This document shows, piece by piece, positions 6,443-13,477 of a stretch of DNA of 13,477 nt. Position numbers and translations under genes: made by a program. The stretch comes from Deltaproteobacteria bacterium (lineage in GTDB: Bacteria; Myxococcota; XYA12-FULL-58-9; JAUUZB01): contig JAUUZB010000015.1 of the NCBI GenBank assembly GCA_030590185.1, positions 1-13,477 on the forward strand, written 5' to 3'. How positions within the stretch are numbered: the stretch's first letter is position 1; each line of letters opens with the position of its first letter. A model generated the notes under the pieces. That model saw only the letters and a program-made list of their open reading frames with translations. It had not been told where the DNA came from and searched no databases.

Positions 6443-7306
6443 ATGCGATTCAAGCTTTACTTGTCGTTGGGCGTTTTTCTTCTTGGCTGCGGCGCCAGTC
6501 GTGACCAGGCATACACTGCCAAGGCAGAGCCGAGCGCGGCCACGGTGGACGAGGCACTCCTCACCCAGGCTGAGGAGTTGTGGGGCCAGCGCGAGGACGT
6601 GGCCAAGCTCAAGGAGGCGCTCGCAACCTACGAGCAGGTCGCAGCGCAGCAGCCGGATAACCGGGACGTGTTGACGCGCTTGGCCCGCGGCAACTACCTG
6701 TTGGCCTACGGCTACCTCACCAACGAGGAGGAGGTGCTCGCTGCCTACGACAAGGGCGCCAGTTGGGGCGAGCGCATCCTCGGCCTGCGTCCGGAGTTCC
6801 GCGACCGCATCGCTGCGGGCGAGCAGGATTATGAAATCCTCGACATCACCCAGAAGGAAGACGCCCCGGGAATCTACTGGGCATACTCCAACCTCGGCAA
6901 ATGGTCGGTGGCCAAGGGCTTCACCACCGTGGTGAAGAACAAGTCCAAGCTCAAGGCCTTCATCGACAAGGTCGTGCTCCTCGATCCCGAGTATTACCAC
7001 GCCGCCGCGGACCGCGGGCTCGGCGCCTACTACGCCAAGGCCCCGTCCTTTGCCGGTGGTGATCTCAACAAGGCCAAGGAGCACTTTGACAAGTCTCTCG
7101 AGCTGGCACCGGGATACTTCGGCACCAAGGTCCTGATCGCCGAGTACTACGCGGTCAAAATGCAGGACCGCGAGTTGTTCGAGAAGCTGCTCAACGAAGT
7201 GATCAACGGTGACGCGAACGCCATGCCGGACGTGGTGCCGATCCAGAAGGTCGACCAGCGGCGCGCCAAAGAGCTGCTCGCCAAGGCCGTTGACCTCTTC
7301 GAATAG
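6443..7306 (+). CDS. tatT: TRAP transporter TatT-type TPR lipoprotein
   Basis: A 287-residue lipoprotein and first gene of the operon. The signal MRFKLYLSLGVFLLGC has a good lipobox (LLGC) with Cys16 as lipidation site. The rest is helical with TPR-like repeats: about 57-70 (ALATYEQVAAQQP), 93-117, 170-190 (FIDKVVLLDPEYYHAAAD) and 205-225 (GGDLNKAKEHFDKSLELAPG). The block PSFAGGDLNKAKEHFDKSLE, then TKVLIAEYYAVKMQDRELF, is characteristic of the TRAP-associated T component (TatT; known example Treponema pallidum Tp0956). That protein forms a ring-like TPR assembly with its binding-protein partner and has been proposed to handle hydrophobic ligands. The dctP start is 42 nt downstream, fitting such a partnership. 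The start has only a G-rich run upstream rather than a strong Shine-Dalgarno. Confidence 0.88.
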   Translation: MRFKLYLSLGVFLLGCGASRDQAYTAKAEPSAATVDEALLTQAEELWGQREDVAKLKEALATYEQVAAQQPDNRDVLTRLARGNYLLAYGYLTNEEEVLAAYDKGASWGERILGLRPEFRDRIAAGEQDYEILDITQKEDAPGIYWAYSNLGKWSVAKGFTTVVKNKSKLKAFIDKVVLLDPEYYHAAADRGLGAYYAKAPSFAGGDLNKAKEHFDKSLELAPGYFGTKVLIAEYYAVKMQDRELFEKLLNEVINGDANAMPDVVPIQKVDQRRAKELLAKAVDLFE

Positions 7307-7348
7307 ACCAAAATATCCGCGGGGCCGACGCCCGGCACGGAGATTGCG

Positions 7349-8377
7349 ATGTCCCTGAGAAGCTCGCTTCGTATTGCCCTATTTTCGCTCACCACCCTGG
7401 CGGTCCTGATCGCGGCGGACCAGCCGGTCATGGCAGCCGAGTTCACCCTCAAGCTCGCCACCGTGGCGCCGGACGGCACACCCTGGGCCCAGCATTTGAC
7501 GGCGATCAAGAAGCGCGTCGAAAAAGAGAGCGGCGGTCGCATCAAGATGAAGGTCTTCTTGGGTGGCACCCTCGGCGGCGAAGTCGAGACCGTGCGCGCC
7601 CTGCGTCGTGGTCGCCTCCAGGGTTGGGGCGGCAGCACCGCCGCCCTCGCCGAGGGCGCCGGCATCGCTCAGCTGCAGCTGATGGAGCTCCCCTTCCTGT
7701 TCGAGAGCTTTGCCGAGGCCGACCACATCCTCAACGAGGTCGTGCACGAGGACTTCAAGAAGCTGATGGCGGACAAGGGCTTCGTCTTTGGGTTCTGGCA
7801 CGAAAACGGTTGGCGCAATTTTGCCACCAAGGAGCCCCTCACCAATCTCGCCGGCTTGCAGGGCATGAAGATGCGCTCCCAGGAGTCGCCGGTTCACCTC
7901 GCCATGTACAAGGCCCTCGGCGTGCAAGCGGAGTCGATCCCGGTACCGGAGGTGCTCGGGGCGCTGCAAACCGGCATGGTGGATGGCTTTGACAACACGC
8001 CGCTCTTCTCCGCGGCGACCGGCTGGTACGAGGGGATCAAGTACTACACCGTCTCCCAGCACATCTATCAGCCGGCGGTGATCATCTACTCCAAGAAGTT
8101 CATCGATAGCCTGCCAGAGGATCTGCAAAAGGTCGTGCTCGGTGATTGGCGAGCCGAGACCAGCCACGGGCGCAAGATCGTTCGCACCATGCGCGAGGAC
8201 CTGCTGCAAAACTTCCGCGACGCCCGCATCACGGTGGCAGACATGCCCGCGGCGGAGCGCAAGATCTTCATCGACAAGACCCGCGGCGTCCACGCCGAGT
8301 TCGAAGGGGAGATCGGCAAGGCGCTGCTGAAAAAGGTCTACGCCGCTCAGAAGGAATTCCAGGCCAAGCAGAAATGA
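7349..8377 (+). CDS. dctP: TRAP transporter substrate-binding protein, DctP family
   Basis: A 342-residue periplasmic binding protein. A Sec signal peptide (RSSLRIALFSLTTLAVLIA) ends around Ala29-Ala30 (VMAAEF). The mature start FTLKLATVAPDGTPWAQ is typical of the family. LGGTLGGEVETVRALRRG (71-88), ELPFLFES (113-120) and LQGMKMRS (170-177) follow. Arg176 is the probable carboxylate-binding arginine conserved in TRAP binding proteins. The ligand-lining helix region GALQTGMVDGFDN (204-216) is also intact. It captures an organic acid outside the inner membrane and delivers it to the DctQM permease. The start is supported by GGAG six bases upstream (7339-7342). The stop overlaps the ATG of the next gene. 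Pairing with TatT places it in the TatP-type branch; the exact ligand cannot be read from sequence. Confidence 0.93.
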   Translation: MSLRSSLRIALFSLTTLAVLIAADQPVMAAEFTLKLATVAPDGTPWAQHLTAIKKRVEKESGGRIKMKVFLGGTLGGEVETVRALRRGRLQGWGGSTAALAEGAGIAQLQLMELPFLFESFAEADHILNEVVHEDFKKLMADKGFVFGFWHENGWRNFATKEPLTNLAGLQGMKMRSQESPVHLAMYKALGVQAESIPVPEVLGALQTGMVDGFDNTPLFSAATGWYEGIKYYTVSQHIYQPAVIIYSKKFIDSLPEDLQKVVLGDWRAETSHGRKIVRTMREDLLQNFRDARITVADMPAAERKIFIDKTRGVHAEFEGEIGKALLKKVYAAQKEFQAKQK

Positions 8378-10269
8378 GCGGCGAAGCTCTGGCGGAAGAG
8401 CCCGGGGCGGAGTCCACCGAGCCCGGGGCGGAGTCCGGCGGAACCGGGGCCAAAGCCCCGCGTTCGATGGGGGAGTTGTTCTTTCGGGCGGTGGAGCGCT
8501 TCGCCGACGACGAGGGCGACAACATAGCCCTGCGACGCCGCGAGCCCACCGAGTGGGTCGACATCGACTGGCCCAAGTACAGTCGCTACGTGCAGGAGAT
8601 CGGCGCCGGCCTGATTGACCTCGGCATCGAAAAGGGCGACCGGGTCGCCGTCATCGCCAACAGCCGCGTCGAGTGGGCGGTGATGGACATCGCCGATTTC
8701 TGTATCGGCGCGGTGACCGTACCGATCTACCACTCCAACTTGCCGGGGGACGTCCGCTACGTGCTCGACAACGCCGATGCACGGGTGGTGTTTTGCGAAG
8801 ACCGGGAGCAGCTCGCCAAAGTCCTCGAGGTCAAGGGGGAGCTTCCGAAGCTCGAGCACGCCATCCTGATCGAAGGCAAGGTCAAGGAGTCCGGGTTCGT
8901 GCTCGCCTACGACAAGGTACGGGAACAGGGCCGCGCCTTGCTCGCCGAGGACCAGGATCTGGTACGCAACCTAGCGGCGCAAATCGAACCACAGGACATC
9001 GCGACCTTCGTCTACACCTCCGGCACCACGGGTCCCCCCAAGGGCGCTCGGCTCACCCATCGCAATCTCCTCTTCGAGATCGACTCCGTCAGTCAGGTGT
9101 TGCCAGGGGACGAGCGCGACGAGACCCTGTTGTTCCTGCCCATGGCGCACATCTTCGCGCGGCTAGGCTATCTGCTGTCCTTGCAGATGGGCTTTACGGT
9201 CTCCTTCGCCGAGAACATCGATCGCCTGATGCACAACCTCCAGGAGATCCGGCCGACCTTCGTGTTCAGCGTCCCGCGCATCTACGAGAAGGTCTACAGC
9301 GCCGTGCTCTCCGGGGTGCAGAGCGGTAGCCGCCTGAAGAAACAAATCTTCGCCTTTGCTATGGCGGTGGGCCGGGCGGTCAGCCGCCTGCGCCAGCAGG
9401 GCAAGTGGGTTCCCCCCTACCTGACCATCCCATTCCAGATGGCGGAGCTGTTGGTCTTCAACAAGCTCAAGCGCACCTTTGGCGGTGAGCTCAAATACTT
9501 CGTCTCCGGCGGCGCGCCGCTCTCCAAGGAGATCGCCGAGTTTTTCCACGCCTCTGGGATTCTGGTGCTCGAGGGCTACGGCCTCACCGAGAACACCGCC
9601 GCGGTCTGCCTCAATCGTTTGGACAAGTACCGCTTCGGTACCGTCGGCCCGATTCTCCCGGGGTGCGAGGTCCAGATCGCCGACGATGGCGAGGTCTTGT
9701 TGCGCGGCGACAATGTCTTCTCCGGTTACTACAAGCGCGAGGAGGCCACCCGTGAGGCGATCGTCGACGGTTGGTTCCACTCCGGTGACATCGGCGAGTT
9801 CGACGCCGACGGCTTTTTGCGCATCACCGATCGTAAGAAGGACATTATCGTCACCTCCGGCGGCAAGAACATCGCGCCGCAAAATATTGAAAATATGATG
9901 AAGACCGCGCCCTTGATCAGTCAGATCATGGTCTACGGTGACAAGCGCAACTTCCTCACCGCGGTGGTGACCCTAGATCCCGCGGACACCAAGTCCTACG
10001 CCGAGCGCCGTGAGATCGAATGGGAGGAGGTGGAGGAGCTCTACCGTCACCCGAAGATTTTCGCCAAGGTCGAGCGCGAGATCATGGCGCGCAACAAGAC
10101 GCTCGCCTCCTATGAGACGATCAAGAAGTTCGCCATCCTCGAGGCGGACTTTGAGGTCGGCGAGGAGCTGACCCCGACCCTCAAGGTCAAACGCAAGGTC
10201 ACCATCGAGAAGTACTGGGACATCCTCGACGCCTTCTATGATGACCCGACCAAAGGAGGCCCGGCGTGA
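8374..10269 (+). CDS. Long-chain-type acyl-CoA synthetase (AMP-forming) inside the TRAP operon
   Basis: A 631-residue ANL-superfamily enzyme of the FAA1/long-chain type: carboxylate + ATP + CoA gives acyl-CoA + AMP + PPi, in the cytoplasm or on the inner membrane face. Seen: phosphate loop YTSGTTGPPKG (214-224), LPMAHIFARLGY (265-276), GYGLTE (401-406), Asp472 in HSGDIGEFD, ITDRKKD (484-490), GGKNIAPQNIE (496-506), and the C-terminal PTLKVKRK (601-608) with probable catalytic Lys604. All core motifs are intact and the length is usual. ATG 8374 is chosen because it overlaps the dctP stop (ATGA), and an upstream extension would read Arg/His-rich shadow sequence through dctP. The first 30 residues are a low-complexity Glu/Gly/Ala linker. 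Its stop overlaps the dctQM GTG. A synthetase between binding protein and permease genes suggests it activates the imported acid; chain length is unknown. Confidence 0.93.
   Translation: MSGEALAEEPGAESTEPGAESGGTGAKAPRSMGELFFRAVERFADDEGDNIALRRREPTEWVDIDWPKYSRYVQEIGAGLIDLGIEKGDRVAVIANSRVEWAVMDIADFCIGAVTVPIYHSNLPGDVRYVLDNADARVVFCEDREQLAKVLEVKGELPKLEHAILIEGKVKESGFVLAYDKVREQGRALLAEDQDLVRNLAAQIEPQDIATFVYTSGTTGPPKGARLTHRNLLFEIDSVSQVLPGDERDETLLFLPMAHIFARLGYLLSLQMGFTVSFAENIDRLMHNLQEIRPTFVFSVPRIYEKVYSAVLSGVQSGSRLKKQIFAFAMAVGRAVSRLRQQGKWVPPYLTIPFQMAELLVFNKLKRTFGGELKYFVSGGAPLSKEIAEFFHASGILVLEGYGLTENTAAVCLNRLDKYRFGTVGPILPGCEVQIADDGEVLLRGDNVFSGYYKREEATREAIVDGWFHSGDIGEFDADGFLRITDRKKDIIVTSGGKNIAPQNIENMMKTAPLISQIMVYGDKRNFLTAVVTLDPADTKSYAERREIEWEEVEELYRHPKIFAKVEREIMARNKTLASYETIKKFAILEADFEVGEELTPTLKVKRKVTIEKYWDILDAFYDDPTKGGPA
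8398..8439 (+). repeat. Two-copy 21-bp tandem repeat in the synthetase linker
   Basis: Two 21-nt units (8398-8418 and 8419-8439) share their first 18 bases and encode EPGAEST and EPGAESG. A degenerate third unit (GTGAKAP) follows. The in-frame repeat makes an acidic, probably disordered N-terminal linker before the enzyme domain and may vary in copy number between strains. Confidence 0.7.
10252..10259 (+). promoter_or_regulatory. Strong ribosome binding site fixing the GTG start of dctQM
   Basis: AAAGGAGG, an excellent Shine-Dalgarno, lies six bases before GTG 10266 and inside the last codons of the synthetase gene. It supports the GTG start and the 4-nt overlap with the synthetase stop, so the permease can be translated both by coupling and independently. 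Confidence 0.75.
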
Positions 10270-12350
10270 GCGACCTCCCACTGCTCAACCGTTCGCTGCT
10301 GTTCACCCGCGACCGCGTCTACAACCCGGTGGAGTGGGGCTGGAGCAAGCTCTGGTGGCTGGTGGGCATGGCCCTCCTCGAGGCGGTGTTCCTCATCATC
10401 ATGGCGGTCACCTTTGCCATCGTGGTGATCCGCAACGTCTATCGGGTCGCGGACCGGGTGATTGAGATCTGTGAAAAGGTCTTCATGGTGGCGGCGATGC
10501 TGGTGATGACCGCCTTGGTCTTCGTCGTCGCCTTGGACCGTTGGTTCGAGTTCATTTCGTTGGGATGGTTCTGGGCCACCAAGCTGGCCTTGTTTTTGAT
10601 GATCTGGGTCGGCTTTCTGGGGGCCAGCCTCGCGACCAAGGAACGCAAGCACCTGGCCATTGACGTGGCGAGCCGCATCTTGAGCCCGCGCGGCAAGCGG
10701 GTGGCGGCCCTCTTCTCTCAGCTCATCGCCGCCGGCTTCTGCTTCATGCTCGCCTCCTACGCCGCCGATCTGGTCGGCGAGTCGTTGGAGTACGGCGACA
10801 AGGAAGGCGTCCTGCCGATCCCCACCTGGATCATTCAGTTGGTGATCCCCTTCTCCCTGGTGATGATGGGCGCCCGTTTCATCGCCAATATCTTCCGCCA
10901 GCCGATCGAGACCGAGGAGCTGGAGCAAGAGGGCAAGCGCCCGCCACCGGTGGTCCAGGGCATCGTGGCCGCGGGCACCCAGCCCATGGCCCTCAAGGAT
11001 GTCATCGTCGCCGGCATCTTCCCCGGCTTTCTCGTGGCGTCGCTCGTCGTCTACCTGCTCGGTGCCAGCCCCGGCTGGTTGATCCTCATCGGCTGCCTGA
11101 TCCTGTTGGTCCTCGGGGTGCCGCTGTTCGCCCTGTTGGGGATCGCGGTCTCCTTTGCGACCCTGCTCATTGGCACCGGCGATCTGGTGAACGTTCCGGT
11201 CGATATGTTCGACGCCGTGAAGAAGGAGGTCCTGCTGGCGATCCCGTTCTTCATCCTGGCGGGCTCCCTGATGACCGCCGGCTCCATCGCCGATCGTTTG
11301 ATCAATTTTGCCAAGGCGGTGGTCAGCTTCATGCCCGGCGGCATGCTGGTCACCACCATCATCGCCTGCTTATTTTTCGCCGCCATCTCCGGCTCGGCGC
11401 CGGTGACCGTGATCGCCATCGGCACCATCATGTTCCCTGCCCTGATGGCCGAGAACTACGACGAACAACGCTCCCTGGGCCTGGTCACCACCGCCGGCAC
11501 TCTCGGCATCCTCATCCCACCGTCAATCCCAATGATCATCTACGCCATCATGGCGCCGGTGGGCGGCCGGGCGCTGTCGATTCGCGAGCTGTTCATCGCC
11601 GGGGTGCTGCCGGGGCTGCTGGTGGCGCTGATTCTAGTGGCCTTTGCCATCTTCAAGATGGACCGCTCCAAGTTCTTGCTAAAGCCGGTCAAGGGCGAGG
11701 GCATCGGCAAAGCCCTCAAGACCGGCGTCTTCTCCTTGATGCTCATCCTGATCATCTTCGCCGGTATCTACCTCGGCTGGTTCACGGTCACCGAGGCAGC
11801 GGCGGTGGCGGTGATTTACGCCCTGGGGATCGAGCTGTTCGTGCACCGCGAGCTCAAGATCAAGGAGTACCCAAAGGTGTTCCTCGAGGCGAGCTCCATG
11901 ATGGGCGTGATCTTCATGCTCCTGGTGCTGGCCATCGCCTTCAACAAGTTCCTCACCGAGGAGCAGGTGCCCAACGCCGCCGCCGACTGGCTGCAGGGGT
12001 CGGTGGAGACCAAGATCGGCTTCCTGTTGCTGACCAACGTCTTCCTCTTGTTGCTCGGCTGCCTGATGGACATCATGTCCGCGATCATGATCGTGGCGCC
12101 CCTGCTGGCGCCGATCGCCATCCGTTACGGCATCGATCCGATCCACTTCGGCTTGATCTTCATCGTCAACCTCTCCATCGGCTACATCACGCCGCCCATC
12201 GGCCTCAATCTCTTTGTGGCGAGCTCGGTGTTCAAAAAGCCGATTGTGCAGGTGATCCGCGCGTCGTTCCCGTACGCGGTGATCATGCTGCTGGCGCTGT
12301 TGGCGGTGACCTACATACCGTGGCTGAGCTTGGCGTTGTTGGGGCGGTAG
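10266..12350 (+). CDS. dctQM: TRAP transporter fused permease DctQ-DctM with an extra N-terminal membrane segment
   Basis: A 694-residue inner-membrane protein joining the small (DctQ) and large (DctM) TRAP subunits. Residues 31-55 form an additional hydrophobic segment ahead of the DctQ part (about 60-210, four segments; LMIWVGFLGAS at 111-121, RKHLAIDV at 127-134). A charged linker (about 211-240, EETEELEQEGKRPPP-like) joins it to DctM (about 245-694). DctM hallmarks: IPFFILAGSLMTAGSIADRL (326-345), FFAAISGSAPVTVIAIGT (370-387), TTAGTLGILIPPSIPMIIYA (408-427), and near the end LSIGYITPPIGLNLFVAS (636-653). It should act as a sodium-driven importer fed by DctP. Fused QM proteins are known in TRAP systems, including, as I recall, the T. 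pallidum TatT/TatP system, so the gene set matches that type with a synthetase inserted. It is the last operon gene; 41 nt separate it from the convergent polyferredoxin gene and no terminator is evident there. Confidence 0.93.
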   Translation: MSDLPLLNRSLLFTRDRVYNPVEWGWSKLWWLVGMALLEAVFLIIMAVTFAIVVIRNVYRVADRVIEICEKVFMVAAMLVMTALVFVVALDRWFEFISLGWFWATKLALFLMIWVGFLGASLATKERKHLAIDVASRILSPRGKRVAALFSQLIAAGFCFMLASYAADLVGESLEYGDKEGVLPIPTWIIQLVIPFSLVMMGARFIANIFRQPIETEELEQEGKRPPPVVQGIVAAGTQPMALKDVIVAGIFPGFLVASLVVYLLGASPGWLILIGCLILLVLGVPLFALLGIAVSFATLLIGTGDLVNVPVDMFDAVKKEVLLAIPFFILAGSLMTAGSIADRLINFAKAVVSFMPGGMLVTTIIACLFFAAISGSAPVTVIAIGTIMFPALMAENYDEQRSLGLVTTAGTLGILIPPSIPMIIYAIMAPVGGRALSIRELFIAGVLPGLLVALILVAFAIFKMDRSKFLLKPVKGEGIGKALKTGVFSLMLILIIFAGIYLGWFTVTEAAAVAVIYALGIELFVHRELKIKEYPKVFLEASSMMGVIFMLLVLAIAFNKFLTEEQVPNAAADWLQGSVETKIGFLLLTNVFLLLLGCLMDIMSAIMIVAPLLAPIAIRYGIDPIHFGLIFIVNLSIGYITPPIGLNLFVASSVFKKPIVQVIRASFPYAVIMLLALLAVTYIPWLSLALLGR

Positions 12351-12391
12351 CGCGTCCGCGTCCCCTCACCACACAGCGCCCGCGAGTGAAT

Positions 12392-13477
12392 TCAGCCGGA
12401 CCGTCCCCACGCCAGGCCGACGCCCAGCAGGACCGTGAGGGCGAGGGCGCCGATCAACGCGTGCTTGGTACGTCGATGGCGGCAGTCGTGGGGGAAGCGT
12501 AGCTCGGCGCTGGCGTTGGTGCCGTCGAAGGCGATCCTGAGGGTTTGGCAGCTGCCCGGTGTGATCAGCGCCCGCGCTTCGTAGACCGCCCGGTTTGGAG
12601 TTGAGCGCGGGGCGTTGGGCGCTGCGAGGCGGAGGCTGGCTCGGCCATCCGAGCCCTCTAGGGTGAGCCGGGCCGGCGGGGTTACTGGGCGGGTCTCAGG
12701 ATCCCAGAGTCCGGCGCCGATGAGGTAGAGGTCCCCGTTGTCTGTCGCTTCTACGAAGGAAACCGCGAGGCCGACCTCGTGACTGCCAGAGTTGTTCCAT
12801 ACTTCGTGATCGAGCTGGTTGATCTCAAAAGACCAAAGGGGCTTGTTCTCCAACCGAGGCAACTCAGGATTGTCGGCGGCACAGGCGAGGGGCGCCGTCG
12901 TCATCATTAGAAGGGCGATGGTGGTGATTACGTTCCTTGCCCTCCCCGGCTCGAGACGCTTCTTGGGACATACCGCTGCGCAGGTCAGGCAGAGGTCGCA
13001 GGAAGGTCCTACCCGGCCGCCGCGGGGCTCGAGGTGCAGCCAGCAGATCTCGTCGCAGAGGTGGCAGCCCTTGGGGCAGGCCTCGCTGCCGGTCTTCGTC
13101 AGGGTCACCACCCGACGCTGTGCCACGAGGTCGTAGATGACTCCGCTGGGGCAGATGGAGCTGCACCAAAGGCCCGGGGCCAGCAGAAGCTCAGTGGCGC
13201 AAAAAAGGACAGAGGTCCCGATGACGAGGAACAGGGCGCCCTGATCAAAGGGCGCGGTGGCCCAGCGCTGGGGGTGAAGATGGAGCAGCAGGAGGGCCGC
13301 GGAGCTGGAAAAACCGGCCAGGCCTGCGAGAGCGATGAGTCCGAGGAGCCAGCGGCCGGGGTTGTTGCCGCGCAGGTTGGGTAGGAGCCCCTGCAGCGGC
13401 GCCCGGCGTCCCAGGCGTGTCCGTAGGCGTGCCATGGTCGTGGCCAGCCAACCCACCGGGCAGAGATAGGCGCAGAA
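12392..13477 (-). CDS. NapH/CcoG-like polyferredoxin membrane protein with C-terminal extracytoplasmic domain (5' partial)
   Basis: The frame is open to the window edge and begins FCAYLCPVGWL, so the N-terminus lies outside; the apparent GTG at 13456 is just the Val of CPVG. About 361 residues are visible. CxxxCP motifs at residues 2-7 and 105-110 (WCSSICPSG) are the paired membrane-domain signatures of NapH/NosR/CcoG-like proteins. They flank membrane segments near 43-67 and 79-101. Two 4Fe-4S motifs follow. One is unusual, CPKGCHLCDEIC (134-145, CX3CX2CX3C); the other is regular, CDLCLTCAAVCP (160-171). After a hydrophobic segment (about 183-200) comes a beta-rich domain of roughly 130 residues, then a final membrane segment (about 339-356). 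The family passes electrons across or along the membrane; the partner is not visible here. The C-terminal domain recalls the Ig-like tail of CcoG only in position, so a narrower name is not justified. Confidence 0.8.
   Translation of the reverse strand, partial: FCAYLCPVGWLATTMARLRTRLGRRAPLQGLLPNLRGNNPGRWLLGLIALAGLAGFSSSAALLLLHLHPQRWATAPFDQGALFLVIGTSVLFCATELLLAPGLWCSSICPSGVIYDLVAQRRVVTLTKTGSEACPKGCHLCDEICWLHLEPRGGRVGPSCDLCLTCAAVCPKKRLEPGRARNVITTIALLMMTTAPLACAADNPELPRLENKPLWSFEINQLDHEVWNNSGSHEVGLAVSFVEATDNGDLYLIGAGLWDPETRPVTPPARLTLEGSDGRASLRLAAPNAPRSTPNRAVYEARALITPGSCQTLRIAFDGTNASAELRFPHDCRHRRTKHALIGALALTVLLGVGLAWGRSG

Noticed and set aside
7379..8293. Long minus-strand open frame across dctP
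   Set aside because: It is antisense to an unmistakable binding protein, and its Leu/His/Gly/Arg-rich composition is expected from high-GC third positions.
8146..8373. Upstream extension of the acyl-CoA synthetase frame by 76 codons
   Set aside because: It runs through the end of dctP, reads Arg/His/Pro-rich shadow sequence, and the ATG at 8374 overlapping the dctP stop is a normal coupled start.
12351..12391. Possible bidirectional terminator between dctQM and the polyferredoxin gene
   Set aside because: The 41-nt gap holds short GC runs, but no stem of useful length and no T-run on either strand.
1..13477. tRNA, rRNA, CRISPR arrays, insertion sequences
   Set aside because: No clover-leaf-like sequence, rRNA core motif, regularly spaced direct repeats or transposase motifs were seen on either strand.

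Overview
The window is GC-rich bacterial DNA. Its content points to a deltaproteobacterium-like lineage, most likely Myxococcota or a relative. The reasons are a large secreted protein with six-cysteine 'CGN...CDG' repeats joined to LamG domains, a Hanks-type Ser/Thr kinase with a C-terminal tail common in that group, and a TRAP transporter with a TatT-type TPR lipoprotein. This assignment is inference from gene families; no rRNA or other taxonomic marker is present.

Layout. (1) 1-2739 (+): 3' part of a large cysteine-repeat/LamG surface protein, cut at its 5' end by the window edge. (2) 2740-3790: a region that looks partly decayed. It holds a small lipoprotein-like ORF overlapping a short coiled-coil ORF (possibly one frameshifted gene). 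A minus-strand remnant follows, whose two ends resemble the start and end of a PhnD-type binding protein, and then about 300 bases without a convincing gene. (3) 3791-5287 (-): a membrane Ser/Thr protein kinase with six N-terminal membrane segments and a C-terminal kinase domain, followed by a terminator-like hairpin. (4) 5464-6309 (-): an unrecognised multi-pass membrane protein. (5) 6443-12350 (+): a four-gene operon. (6) 12392-13477 (-): a NapH/CcoG-like polyferredoxin membrane protein, cut by the window edge and convergent with the operon.

The centre of interest is the operon: tatT (TPR lipoprotein), dctP (periplasmic binding protein), a long-chain-type acyl-CoA synthetase, and a fused dctQ-dctM permease. 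The last three genes overlap by 4 nt each (ATGA, then GTGA), so the synthetase is coupled on both sides to transporter parts. The simplest reading is a secondary transporter for a hydrophobic carboxylic acid, perhaps a fatty acid. DctP would capture it, TatT would assist, DctQM would move it across the inner membrane, and the synthetase would trap it as a CoA thioester (vectorial acylation). The gene order and overlaps are seen directly; the substrate and coupling mechanism are inferred.

No tRNA, rRNA, CRISPR array, insertion sequence or replication origin was recognised.
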